DNA from: Dugong dugon
Lineage: Eukaryota > Chordata > Mammalia > Sirenia > Dugongidae
Length of the DNA: 64,000 nucleotides
Assembly (NCBI GenBank): GCA_030035585.1
Contig: CM057462.1
Location: 61,228,734-61,292,733, forward strand
Direction: 5' to 3'
The notes under the pieces were generated by a model. The model had not been told where the DNA came from. It worked only from the letters and a program-made list of their open reading frames with translations, and did no database searches. The position numbers and the translations under genes are program-made. Positions 1 to 10,113 of this stretch are shown piece after piece; within the stretch, counting starts at the first letter, position 1, and every line of letters begins with the position of its first letter.

Positions 1-514
1 ATGGAACGAGACAAGCTGTGACGAAAGCACATATCCTGTGCCCCTCATGGAGCCCGGCATGATTTAACGTCCCCCACCTCCCTTCCCAGGCTATATGGTC
101 AGGACCTCCTGAGACTGCCACCTCATTTTTGTCTTTATCACGCTGCACAGTTTCAAAGCCCCATTTCTGGGTCTCCTCCTTCTAGCCCCTTTGTCCCTCT
201 AGACCATTGCACTTCACTCTCTCCCCTTTACTCCAGCCAGCTCCCCTGGGACTCCAGGTGCTCCTAACCCTTGGTCTTGGCTCCCTGGGTGCTCCTAACC
301 CTTTCTGTCCTGGTTCATCGGGTGCTCCCTGTAGTTGCCCCCATTCCACTCCCTTCTGTTTGTTTTCCTCTCCCTATTCCCATCACTCTCCCCTCCTGTC
401 CTTCTCAACCTCTTATCCCTCTCTCCCCTGTTCTTGCTACTACTCTCTGGGAAGAGGATGGGAGGGAGGGAGGCGCTGGGAAAAAACAGAGAAGGAGAAC
501 TGCCCAGATGTGGT
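1..514. other. Unique sequence, pyrimidine-rich from about 190
   Basis: No gene or identifiable repeat is seen. The sequence from about 190 to 450 is C/T-rich on the plus strand and leads into the GA tract that follows. Overlapping open frames here have low-complexity translations and no recognisable domain. Confidence 0.6.
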
Positions 515-835
515 TCAAAGAGAGAGAGGGAAGGAGAGAGAGAGAGAGGGAGGAAGGGAGAGAGAGAGACATTGAGGGAGGGAGAGAGGGAGAGAGAGAC
601 AGAGAGAGAGAGGGAGGGAGAGAGGGAGAGAGAGACAGAGAGAGAGAGGGAGGGAGAGAGAGACAGAGAGAGAGAGGGAGAGAGAGAGGGAGGGAGAGAG
701 GGAGAGAGAGACAGAGAGAGACAGAGAGAGAGAGGGAGAGAGAGAGGGAGAGAGGGAGAGAGAGAGAGAGAGAGGGAGGGAGAGAGGGAGAGAGAGACAG
801 AGAGAGAGAGGCAGAAAGAGTAACAAAAGGAGACT
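515..835. repeat. GA-rich purine tract (GAGA/GGGA/CAGAGA)
   Basis: About 320 bases of almost pure purine on the plus strand, made of GAGAGAGG, GGGAGAGA and GACAGAGA units. A decayed, still GA-rich continuation runs to about 1160. Long open frames on both strands translate to Arg/Glu-rich or Ser/Leu-rich repeats purely because of composition. Confidence 0.95.
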
Positions 836-1253
836 GAGGCAGAGATACGCAGACAGGCTGACATGACGGGAGACTCACAGAGATAAAGACCAAGACCGAG
901 AGATTACTGACCAGGAAAGAGAGACTGAGGCACTCTGAGGCTGAGAAGCAGTCTGATATCTGAGAGTTGACGAGAGTTGACGCTGAAGAGACAAAGGGAG
1001 AGGCACAGAGAGGCTCCAGGCCGGAGACGCAGTGAGAAACTGAGAGAGAAAGAGAGCCAGAGAGGGGCCAAGGGAAAGAGAAACGGATAGCAAATTACAG
1101 AGATGGAGACAGGGAGAGATAGAGAGACTGAGACTTGCAGATACCCAGGTTCTGAGAGACAGACACAGATGGATTATGTTTGTCCCTGAGCCCAGCTGTG
1201 TCCCACAAGAGATACTAGGCTTCTTGGGACTTCCCTGATGCACTGCCCCCGCA

Positions 1254-1279
1254 CCCCCCCCCCCCCCCCCAAAAAAAAA
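1254..1279. repeat. Homopolymer junction C17-A9
   Basis: Seventeen C followed directly by nine A in otherwise unique sequence. The length is likely polymorphic and prone to sequencing error. Confidence 0.9.
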
Positions 1280-2724
1280 GCTGCTGCATCTTTGGGAAAA
1301 GAGACACAATGTCCAGGGCTCCTGACTCCAAGGAACAAACACTGAAGGTGGGGTCCTTGGCCCCAGGCCCAGGGCCACCTGGATATAGGCCCTTGGCAGA
1401 GCTGGGGGGAATGGATCTAGAGTACCATCAAGCTGAGGGCTCAGTCCCTCCCTGGGGATCCCCTACTCACGCTGGAGCTGCCAGCCAGGCATCCACCAGG
1501 CCTCCCTGTCTCTCCTCTCCTCTCCTCTTCAGGGTAAGTTCCTGAAAACAGCCACGGTCCTGTTCTTTCCCCCAGCCCTGTCGTTAATGGCTCAGCCTCT
1601 GACAGGCCAGGAGCTGGGGATTGCAACACCTGCCCAGCCTCCCGCCTTCCCTCCCTTGCACCAAGGGCACAGGCAGCCCCTTCCTCCCAGGAAGGAGCCA
1701 GGGAGGGAAGCTGGTAAGGCCCAGGCAGCCTTCCTGCCTCGGAGGGTCTTAAAGGGGCTGGGGGATGTGGCAACAATGTCCCCCTGCCTCCGGATTTCCT
1801 GAGCTCAAAGTTTCAGGCTGGGCAGGGCCTGGGCTCCAACCTGGCTGGGTGCCATCTCCATGCCCGCCCACCCCCCGCCTGGGGGAGCATCGCTTAGAGA
1901 CAAACCCTGGGCTAGAAAGGGCACTGCACCTAAGCACCTTCTCAGCAACATCCTGGGTCCTGATGCCCACAGTACTCAGGAGGGCATCTGGAAGTTACGG
2001 GGGGTTTATAACTCAGTTCTTTGATACTCTGTCCTTAGTACGAAGAGTCACTGTGTACTCTCCTCCATTGCTCAGAGGCCAAGGCAGATGGAAAAATGGA
2101 GACTCTGGGGACAAGACAAAGTGCTGTCCTGTTCAGGCACAGAGTTTTCATATGTTCACTAAAAATTAGTGTAACATTTTCCCCAATGATTCTGCTACAT
2201 GGAGTTTTTAAAAATTGAGCGAAATAGACTACACTTTATGTCTTTCTTTGTCTGGATCCATGAATCCCCTATGATGGTTGGCAAATAATTTTCTGTGCAC
2301 CTTTCTGAAGAAGGTTCACTGTGTTCAGAGTTTATTGGCCCCATGTCTGGATTTACAGAGTGTCTATAACACATGATCATTTTTTAGAAAAAGTGGGCTT
2401 CCGGGGCTGGTGTCAGGGGGCGGACCTATGTTGTAGTTCTGGTTCCAGGTCGAAATATTCAACTGCTTGCCGCAAACTCCAGAGGTGTCCCTCAGTCTCC
2501 AAACAGGAGCTCATCTTTGCCCTCAACTCATCCTTTTAGCAGATCCCGTTGACTCTTCTTTCAAAATATAACCAGAATCCAGGTACACAGGTATTCCCTG
2601 TAAAATTCTTTCAACTTGGCTCTATGCTTGAATATTTTCATGATAAGATGTTGAAAACAATATAAATATCACTTAGACAAATACCAGGCAGGCCCAAGTC
2701 ACCCTTATCTCTTGCCTAGATCAT
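1280..2724. other. Unique sequence, no gene recognised
   Basis: GC-rich to about 1900, then more balanced. Short open frames lack known domains. No SINE, LINE or LTR is recognisable by eye, although the 2190-2700 part has the look of an old, decayed repeat. Confidence 0.5.
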
Positions 2725-3375
2725 TGAGGTGGCCCTCCCTTTGATGTTCTGCTTCCATTCATCCTTGTCCCCCCCCCAGTCTATTGCTCTTTCAGTAGTC
2801 AGTGTCAAACTGATCAAATATAAGTCACATCACGTTGTCCTCTGCCCGAAGCCCTCAATGGCTCTCATCTCACTCAGAGTCAAAATCAAAGCTCTTTACA
2901 TGGTTTACCGGGCCCTATCCAACATGGTGCCCTGTTACCTCCCTGACCCCTCTCCTATTACTCTCCTTCTTGCTGCTCTGTTCCAGTTACTCTATGTTCT
3001 TTGCTGCTCCTTGAACTTGTTAGGTTTCCTCCTGCATCAGGGCCTTTGCATTTATTGTTTTTTATGCTTGGACTCTCTTCTCCCAAATAGCTATGTGGTT
3101 CCCTTCCCTTCCTCAAGTCTTTGCTCAGATATCACCTTCTCATTGAGACCTCCCTTGACCAGCCTTAAAAAAATTGAACCCCCATTCCCTGTTTCTCCTT
3201 CTGCTTTTTCCCCCTGGTACCCCTTTTCACTATCTGACATTGGCTGCCTCCTCCCACTAGAATGGCAAGTCCATGAAGCCAAGAGTTTTTTTCTGTTTTG
3301 TTCAGTGCTTTATCCCCGGTGTCTACCCTATAGTGGGCCCTCAATACATATTTGTTGAATGAATGATTGAATGAA
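2725..3375 (+). mobile_element. LINE L2 3' end
   Basis: Old L2 fragment in sense orientation. It has the diagnostic block encoding 'gcctttgca ... tgcttgga', a 'tttgctcagatatcacctt' block, an 'actagaatg' block, and the L2 terminal tail 'ttgttgaatgaatga' ending near 3375. The long open frame across it reflects the pyrimidine-rich 3' region and is not a host gene. Confidence 0.85.
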
Positions 3376-3379
3376 TGAA

Positions 3380-3959
3380 TTTTCTCCCCACTTCACGACA
3401 TCTGCCCCCCTTCCCCTGCCTCATCTTGGTAAAATGCACCACTATCCCACCTCCTCCCGCCCCCGACAGTCACCCAATCCAGGAACCCAGGAGTCATTCC
3501 TCACATCCCCTTCTCCACACTCCCACATCCAATCAGTTCTTCTTTAGAAAATTGTAATGCTCTTTTTTATTGTAATATACATACACTACCACCTAAAGCA
3601 TTTCATCAGTTTTGATATGTACACCTCGCTGACATTGATTACACAATCAGTTCTTAATGAAGGAGAACGGACCGTTTACTCATCCTTCAAAAAGGTATTC
3701 TGAGAGCCTATTTTGCAGCAGGCAGGGGAATACATGGTGAGCGGAAGCAGTTTTAGTTCCTGCCTTTGTGGAGCTCTCAGTCTTGTCAACAATTCTGAGA
3801 TTCATCTCCTCTCCCTGCCTTCTTCAGGTCTCACCATCTCTTACCTGGACGAGGCACAGCTGCCAGGCCAGGCTCCCTGCTCTGGGCTGTCTCCCTCCCT
3901 TCACCTGTCAGCGCCCTTGCCAGTGTGAGCTTTCCCACACACACTGCTGACCATGCCTC
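3380..3959. other. Unique sequence with possible old repeat scraps
   Basis: No gene is seen. A stretch around 3700-3790 resembles a common old mammalian repeat ('agttcctgcctttgtggagctctcagtct'-like wording), but it is too short to assign. Confidence 0.4.
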
Positions 3960-4427
3960 CCTGCTTCCTCAGAGGCCCTTCATCACATCCTAACTCCTGA
4001 ACGGGATGATCAAGATCCCTCACGATGTGGCCCGGCCTCCTCTCCTGCCTCATGTGCCTCTCTTTCCCTAGATGCACCACTTCATGCTCTAGCTGTGCAA
4101 ATTTGCTTGATTTCCCTGGTTGTGCCTCAGACACTGGGTGCATTTGTTTTTGCTGATCCTTCTGCCTGCTATGCTCTTCCGGTCACCTCTGCTTGGCTGA
4201 GTCCTGCTTCCTGACCATGTCAGGCATCCAGCCTCTGCAGGGCATTTCTCCTGGCTTCTGTACTGTGGCCAAGCTGGGTCGAGTGCCCTCCCTCCTCCGC
4301 TATTTTGCAGTACTGCTAAGGGCTGCTGGCTGTCTGCCTTCTCCATTAAACTGGGAACACCTGAGGGCAGAAATTTTGTTTTCATCTGTCTCCCTGGCCT
4401 TACCACAGTGCAGGGCACACAGAGGAT
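3960..4427 (+). mobile_element. LINE L2 3' region
   Basis: Sense L2 fragment with the typical order: clinic-like C/T-rich blocks, 'tgcctgctatgctctt', 'aactgggaacacctgagggcag', 'cagtgcagggcacacag'. It is cut at 4428 by a tRNA-Gly-class SINE. Confidence 0.75.
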
Positions 4428-4806
4428 TGTTGTTAGTTACTGTCGAATTGGCTCCAACTCATGGAGACCCTGTATGTAACTGAAATGTTGCCTGGTCCTG
4501 CACCATCTTGGGTCCTTTGTTGGGTCCACTGTGTATTTTTAGTGCCTCTCAACTTAGGGGGCTCATCCTCCTGCACTGTTTTGGATGATATTCTATTGTA
4601 CTGCATAGAGTTTTCACTGGCTAATTTTTGGAAGCAGACTGCCAGGCCTTTCTTCCTTGTCTGTCTTAGTCTGGAAACTCTGCTGAAACCTGTTTACTAT
4701 GGGTGAGCCAGCTGGTATTTGAAATACTGGTGGCATAGCTTCCAGCATCATAGCAACATGCAAGTCATCCCAATACAACAAACGGACAGATGGAGAGGAT
4801 ACCCAC
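4428..4806 (-). mobile_element. tRNA-Gly-class SINE with RTE-like tail
   Basis: Minus-strand copy beginning with the shared tail (gttgttag..., 'aactcatggagaccct') and extending into the Gly-class body ('ggtggcatagcttccagcatca', 'caaacggacagatgg'). The same body occurs in the copy at 30771-31157 and, in plus orientation, at 59953 and 63513. The tRNA head itself is not clearly preserved here. Confidence 0.75.
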
Positions 4807-4814
4807 TGCATATC

Positions 4815-4980
4815 TTTTGGGCTGCAGGATCTTGGAGAAGTTATTTTCTCTCTCTAAGTCTCAATTTCCTCTTCTGTCACAGAGATAATAATTCCTTCCA
4901 GGGGTTGCATGAGGATTAAATGAGCTATTGGAAGTACAGTGCCTAGTGTGGTGACCAGCACATAGCAGGAATTAAATAAA
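4815..4980 (+). mobile_element. MIR SINE
   Basis: MIR core-like 'cttggagaagtta', 'ctaagtctcaatttcctcttctgt', then 'ggattaaatgag' and 'gtgcctagtg...agca'. Old and diverged. Confidence 0.7.
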
Positions 4981-5155
4981 ATTGGCTTCCTTTTTCCTCT
5001 CTGCACAATTCAATATTTCGGACTAAGGTTTTACTATCTAATTTGTGTGCCACTGTCCGCTGAGGGCCTGCGCCAGAGAGTGAAGCTGCTGCAGCTGAAA
5101 TGAGATTTAGATTTGAGGAAGAACTTTGCACAGGGGTAAGGCATTAGAGTGTAGG

Positions 5156-5329
5156 GAGTCTATGGATGGTAACTGCCTGGCTACTAACTAAAAGGTTAGT
5201 CGTTTGAATCTACCCATAGGCGCCTTGAAAGAAAGTCCTGGAGATCTACTTCTGAAAGATCATAGCCATTGAAAACCCTATGGAGTTCTACTCTGAAACA
5301 CGAGTTGGAATGACTCAAGGGCAACTGTT
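5156..5329 (+). mobile_element. tRNA-Asn-class SINE with RTE-like tail
   Basis: Plus-strand copy: tRNA-Asn-like head ('ctggctactaactaaaaggt', B-box-like 'cgtttgaatctaccca'), body 'gaaagtcctggagatctacttc', tail 'cattgaaaaccctatggag' ending 'gagttggaatgactcaaggg'. A short deletion removes part of the tail. Confidence 0.85.
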
Positions 5330-5384
5330 TTTTCTCTAAATTAATTTTTTTTTTTTTTTTTTAAATTAGAGTATAGACAGGTTA

Positions 5385-5605
5385 AGAGAATAGTCTGAGG
5401 AGTCAGACTGCTTGGGTTGGAATGCTGGTTTTGCCACTTGTTAGCTGTGTGACTGTGGACAAGTTAACCTCTCTGAGCCTCAGTTTCATCATCTTTAAAA
5501 GGGGGATATAATAGTATCTGCTTCATAGGACATTAGTGAAGTAATGCATGGAAAGCTCATGGAACTGAACCAGAGACACAGTAAGTGCTTAACAAATGTT
5601 TACTA
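5385..5605 (+). mobile_element. MIR SINE, well preserved
   Basis: Nearly full MIR: 'gttggaatgctggttttgcca', 'agctgtgtgactgtggacaagtt', 'ctctgagcctcagtttcatc', ending in 'agtaagtgcttaacaaatgtt'. Confidence 0.9.
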
Positions 5606-6144
5606 AGGGGAGCTGAAAAGCACGAGACAGATGTGGAGTCATCCCCTCTCACCACGCCCAGTGACTGTTTTGTGAATACTTCCTCCTCCAGCTCTTCTGT
5701 GCCCTGGCCCCTCCTCCATCAGAGGGTAGACTCCGGGGCTGGAAATCCCAGTCAGAAAGCCCTGGGGAAGAAACTCCATTCTCAGCAGCCTAGCCACTGA
5801 GGGCCCGATTGTTTCTGTTATTGCCTGTGACGTGTGGGGCTGCTGGGTGGGTCAAGGAGCAACCTGTTCCTGGAGAGGGGCAGGGCAGGGGCCAGTGGGC
5901 CAGCCATGGTGTGTGTTTGGAAGTGGAGGCTGTGCTTGTCTGCCAGTGCTGCTTTAGCTGGAACATAGCAGTCGACTGAGATTGTGCAAACAGGTCATTG
6001 TGCAAACCTGTCCCTGTGTGTGACCTCGATTGTGCAAACAGGTGTTTACTGGAGGCTGCCAGGCTTGGGCAGTTTGCTTACAAAAAGTAACTAAGCTGTT
6101 GACTCAGAAAGAAATCAGAATCTGGGCGTTCATTTTTTTCTGAA
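5606..6144. other. Unique sequence containing a C/EBP-like motif cluster
   Basis: No repeat or gene recognised. The block is GC-rich until about 5940 and then contains three near-identical ATTGTGCAAA elements (listed separately). Confidence 0.55.
5979..6037. promoter_or_regulatory. Triple C/EBP-like site cluster
   Basis: Three copies of ATTGTGCAAA lie at 5979-5989 (as AGATTGTGCAA), 5996-6006 and 6028-6037. The reverse complement, TTGCACAATCT, is the classic NF-IL6 (C/EBP-beta) site. The cluster is in unrepetitive sequence. Function is inferred from motifs only. Confidence 0.35.
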
Positions 6145-6392
6145 CATACCCTGAGCTTTTGCTCAGGCCCTTCCCTCTGCCTATAGTGCCCTCCTCCACC
6201 TCCGTTTCTACTTGTTAGAATCTTACTCATTCTCCAGGGCTCAGGGAAAACACCATTAAGTCTTTCTCCATAAACTTTTTCTTCATTTGTATACTCAAGG
6301 CATTTGATACATATTTATTTATCAATGCCTCTGGTCACTGCTTAAGGCTCTCCCTAGACTGTGAGCAACCTGAGGACAAGGTCCCTCCTTTT
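6145..6392 (+). mobile_element. LINE L2 fragment
   Basis: Sense L2 wording: 'tgctcaggcccttccctctgcctatag', 'ctcattctccagggctcag', 'tagactgtgagcaacctgaggacaagg'. Confidence 0.7.
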
Positions 6393-6394
6393 TC

Positions 6395-6525
6395 ACCTCT
6401 GGAAGGCCAGGAAACGGAGGCCCAGAGAAGGAAAGTGGCCTGGCCCATGTCACACAGCCAGTTCATAGCAGAGCTGGGCTTTAAATCAGGCCTCTACACT
6501 TTCTACCACACTCACCATCTCTCTT
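6395..6525 (-). mobile_element. MIR SINE fragment
   Basis: Antisense MIR: 'aggaaacggaggcccagagaagg', 'catgtcacacagccag', 'gcagagctgggctttaaatcagg'. Confidence 0.75.
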
Positions 6526-6851
6526 TCAGACCCCACCCCTCTCTCTGACCCCAGATCTTTGCTTCAGCCTCTGGGTTGAGGTGGAACTCCAGCTGGAACT
6601 TGAGGGATGTGTTGAATTTGTACAGAGGAGTGAAGGGGACCCTGGGTGGGAGAACAGCAAGTGCAAAGACATGGAGGCTGGAATGGAAAGGGTGTGTATG
6701 AAGTCACAAGGGCAATTAGAGGTAGGAGGAGATAGCACAGGCCTGGGAATGGGGCAGGGGGAGCAGGAGGCTACATCGTAGCCATTGAGGGGGAGCCAGA
6801 GATGACCTTGACTCTGTGTGACCTTGGGCAGTGCTCTCAGATTCCCGTCTT
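6526..6851. other. Unique sequence, no gene recognised
   Basis: About 330 bases with no identifiable gene or repeat. The open frames have no recognisable domain. Confidence 0.5.
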
Positions 6852-6862
6852 CCCCTTGATAC

Positions 6863-7068
6863 GCTAAACCAGTTGCCATCAAGTTGAATCAGACTCATGG
6901 AGACCCCATGTGTTTCAGAGTAGAACGGTGCTCCATGGGGCTTTCAATGGCTGACTTTTCTTAAGTAGACCACCAGGTCTTTCTTCTGAGGTGCCTCTTG
7001 GTGGACATGAACCTCCAACCTTTGGGTTATCAGCTGAGAATGTTAACTGTTTGCTCCACCCAAGGACT
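6863..7068 (-). mobile_element. tRNA-Asn-class SINE with exact target duplication
   Basis: Complete minus-strand copy, tail first ('agttgccatcaagttgaatc', 'gagtagaacggtgctccat', 'tgaacctccaacc') and tRNA head last ('gttaactgtttgctccaccca'). It is flanked by the perfect 11-base direct repeat CCCCTTGATAC at 6852-6862 and 7069-7079, showing L1-type target-primed insertion. Confidence 0.95.
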
Positions 7069-7358
7069 CCCCTTGATACTTGGTACTCTACAGATCCCAA
7101 AACTAAACGCGGCCCCAAATGAGCTCCTCCACATTTTTCCCCACAAACCTGCTTTTCTGTCCTGGTGAATGGCATCCAGAAACTGGGCTCCTCCCTGTCC
7201 CCTCTCTCCCATATCCAGCTAGTCCTTCCTTCCTGTGGGTTCTGCCCCTTCTCTCCTATATCACTGCTACTCTGGGAGTCCAGGCCGCCATTGTCTCTTG
7301 TCTGGACAATGGTCACAGCCTCCTCCTGGTCTCCCTGCCTCATTCCTGGGACACCACC

Positions 7359-7843
7359 TGTTATGGATTGAATTTTGTCCCCCGGAAATGTGTGGCAACT
7401 TGGCTAGGCCATGATTCCCAGTATTGTATGATTGTCCACCATTTCGTCATCTGATGTGATTTTCCTATGTGTTGTAAATCCTACGTCTATGTTGTTAATG
7501 AGGCAGGATTAGAGGTAGTAGATTGTGTTTTGAGTCAATCTCTTTTGAGATACAAAAGAGAGAAGCGAGCAGAGAGACAGGGGACCTCATACCACCAAGA
7601 AACAAGCCAGGAAAATAGGGCGTCCTTTGGACCCAGGGTCCTTGGGCTGAGAAGCTCCTTGACAGGCAAAGACTGATGACAAGGACCTTCCCCCAGAGCC
7701 GACAGAGAAAGAAAGTCTTCCCCTGGAGCTGGCACCCTGAATTCAGACTTCTAGCCCCCTAGACTGTGAAAGAATAAATTTCTGTTTGTTAAAGCCATCC
7801 ACTTGTGGTATTTCTGTTATAGCAGCACTAGATAACTAAGACA
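7359..7843 (+). mobile_element. MaLR-like solo LTR, the only plus-strand copy
   Basis: 485-base LTR starting TGTTATGGATTGAATTTTGT and ending AGATAACTAAGACA, with AATAAA ('gaaagaataaatttc') near 7775. It belongs to the same family as the minus copies at 12751, 22226, 38466 and 43012. No clean flanking duplication is visible here, unlike three of the other copies. It is inserted in L2. Confidence 0.9.
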
Positions 7844-8003
7844 CTGTCCCTTGCCACACTCAGCTGGAGAGCTTCTTCCAAAACACAGATCCGAGCATGT
7901 CACTATCCGACTGCAAACTATTTATTGGCTCCTCGCTGCCAATGGGTTAAAGCCCTAAGTCTTCCTCATGGCCCTTGAGGACCTTCCAAACCAAGTCCCA
8001 TAA

Positions 8004-8192
8004 TCTCCCCTTGGTGGTGCAGAGGTTAAAGCCTGTGGCTTCTAATCTAAAGGTTGGAGATTCAAGTCCGCTCAGAGGCCTGGTGATCTACTTCTAAAAA
8101 TCAGCGATGAAAACTCTATGGAGCACATTTCTACTCTGATACATGTGAGGTTACCGTGGGTCAGAATCAACTCAGTGGCAAGTGGAGAAAAA
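8004..8192 (+). mobile_element. tRNA-Asn-class SINE with RTE-like tail
   Basis: Plus copy: 'cttggtggtgcagaggttaaagc', 'ctaatctaaaggttggagattcaagtcc', 'gatctacttctaaaaatcagc', ending 'cagaatcaactcagtggcaagtgg' plus A-run. Inserted in L2. Confidence 0.9.
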
Positions 8193-8694
8193 AATTCCAC
8201 CTGGAGCCTCATCTCCTGATACACCCTTTCCCAACCTCCTTTTTCTTTATTCTATCACTGTCTGATCATGTACTACTGCTTTTCCCTGGCTCTAGCCTTT
8301 TCACATGCTGTTCCCTCTGCTTAGAGTGCCCTTCGCTTTATTTCAGTGTCTGAAGAAATCCCTTTCACCCCTCAAATCCCAGCTGAAACGTCACCTCCCT
8401 GTGAAGCCTCGCTGGATGTCCTAGCCTTCCTTAGGTGTTGCTCACATGGACTCCCAGGTGCTTTGTGAAGGGCAGGGCCTGGATCTGTAATTTAATACCC
8501 AGCACAGGGCCCAGCATGGAAGAGGTGTCCATGAAAGTTTGCTGTACAATTTGGATGTTGGACCTGGGTCTTCAAGCCCAAGGGGTCCCCAGTGGCCATC
8601 AGACATCTCTGAGATGAGGTTACCTGCCAAGAAGTCCGGAGGAGTCTCTTCATCCCAGTAGCAGCAAGTACTGCACACTCCTGCTTTCCTGCTG

Positions 8695-8770
8695 CTCAAA
8701 TTGGCAGGGTTTTTTGCCTTTGATTGGTGCCCCCAAATGAGAAATGAATTAATTGAGACATAATCAATGC
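8695..8770. promoter_or_regulatory. Candidate enhancer block: TCF/LEF-like and homeodomain-like motifs
   Basis: An AT-rich island in a GC-rich setting. CCTTTGAT (8717-8724) matches the TCF/LEF consensus. AATTAATTGA (8747-8756) and TAATCAAT (8761-8768) are homeodomain-type cores. TTGGCA at 8701 resembles an NFI half site. Motif reading only. Confidence 0.3.
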
Positions 8771-9012
8771 TGAATGCTGGCAGGCAACACACAGGGCTCC
8801 TGGCTGTGCAGAGGCTGGGACGGCTGCCCAGATACTCTCTTGGGGGCTGCCTCTGGGGAAGGAAGCAGAATTCTGGCTTTGGGTGGGCAAGATGGAAGCC
8901 CCCCTCATCCTTCGCTTGTGGTCTGTTGGCCAGGAGGGCCTTATCTCTGCTGGCCTGCCCTGTTGTGGCTGGGGAGGGGGTGTGGCCGTGGTATTGGGGA
9001 TGATGGGGGAAT

Positions 9013-9050
9013 CAGATGCTGAGGTGAGATAAAAGCTCAGATGCTTATCT
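9013..9050. promoter_or_regulatory. E-box/GATA composite
   Basis: E-box CAGATG (9013-9018) is followed after 9 bases by GATA (core at 9028; AGATAA 9027-9032), the spacing described for TAL1/LMO2/GATA complexes. A second CAGATG (9038-9043) is followed one base later by an inverted GATA site, TTATCT (9045-9050). Function is inferred from motif arrangement. Confidence 0.4.
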
Positions 9051-9726
9051 TGGCTTGGAGGGAACCCAGCTCTCTGTGACTCTGTGGCTGGCAGACAAGA
9101 CTGGGGGCAGGCAGACAAAGGAAAGAGCCCCCAGGCCAGGCTAGCTTCTTCTTAATCATGGACTTTTGGGGCCTTTGGGCAGGGGAGCTGGATCTATTTT
9201 TCCCACAGGACTGAGACCCTCTTGTCTAGCTAGTTTATGACTGTACAGTTCTGAGGGGAGCAGGTGGAAGGGAGAAGACAGGGCATTTTTTCCCCCCTGC
9301 AAATCTGACCAGGAATCATGGCCAGGAGAAGGCAAAATGACCTATCTGAGGCTTGAGAGAGGCAAAGGCAGGTCCAGAGCTTCTGTGATGAGAACCTGAG
9401 GTCTCCTCTGCTTCCTGGGATGCCATACCAGGATCCTGAGAGAAGAGAGGGGCCCCCAGAGGTAGCCAGTCTTCCCCCTTGGTCCCATGTCCTCTGCTCT
9501 TCCAGCCTGGACCCAGGGGCTGCAGACAGGGGCTTCTGCTCACAGATAAGCCTTTGGGCTGGAGGGCAAGGGTAAGCAGAGTGATGGGGGTTTTTGCAAC
9601 CTCCTTGTGTTTATAGCAGTTCTAATGAGTAGCCCAGACTGTGGGGCAAGGCCTGATGTATCGTCTCTATCATCTTTATGACCTATCAGGCTGTTCTCTT
9701 ATGTTTTCTGGAGTACTCAGTTTATT

Positions 9727-10113
9727 TAATTCATTCATTCATTTATTCCACTACCCCCAAGTCCCACCTTCCCACTCTTCTTTCTATGCATTCTTTCACC
9801 TACCCATCCATCCACCCAGTCACTCATCTGTCCATGTACTCACCCATCCATCTATCCATCATACCCATACACTCGTTCATCAATTCACCACACATGTACT
9901 CACCCATCTACCCACTCACCCATCTGTCCACCCACTCATTCATCCACCAACTCACTTGTCTGTCTACCTACTCATCCACCCTCCCACCCACTCACCCATC
10001 TTTCCATCACATCCATCCACTCATTCATCCATCCACCACCCACGCACTCACCCTTCCATCCACCCACCCATCAATCTGCTCATCCATCCCCCGCTCACTC
10101 ACTCATCCATCCA
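9727..10113. repeat. CATC/CCATCCA-type minisatellite
   Basis: About 390 bases of imperfect (CCAT/CATC/CACC)n units with longer higher-order variants such as 'ccacccactcacccatc'. Translations on the plus strand are His/Pro/Ser/Thr-rich in every open frame, as expected from the repeat. Confidence 0.9.

Larger units (their letters stand above)
7250..8535 (+). mobile_element. LINE L2, split by an LTR and a SINE
   Basis: Sense L2 visible in three pieces: about 7250-7358, 7844-8003 and 8193-8535. Blocks include 'gtctggacaatggtcacagcctcctcctgg', 'ggccttgaggaccttccaaa', 'tgctgttccctctgcttagagtgccctt' and a 3' part with 'gaagggcagggcctgg'. A MaLR-like LTR (7359-7843) and a tRNA-Asn SINE (8004-8192) landed inside it. 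Confidence 0.8.
8536..9640. other. Unique sequence with two regulatory candidates
   Basis: No repeat recognised. GC-rich with short open frames on both strands, none with a known domain. It holds the TCF/homeodomain-like block (8695-8770) and the E-box/GATA composite (9013-9050). Confidence 0.5.

Noticed and set aside
271..893. Long overlapping open frames of 100-189 residues on both strands
   Set aside because: They lie over the GA purine tract and encode Arg/Glu/Gly or Ser/Leu repeats. Every frame is open because the repeat lacks stop codons.
2729..3358. A 209-residue plus-strand open frame
   Set aside because: It coincides with an L2 LINE 3' end in sense orientation. L2 3' regions are T/C-rich and often remain open. 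No host protein similarity is recognised.
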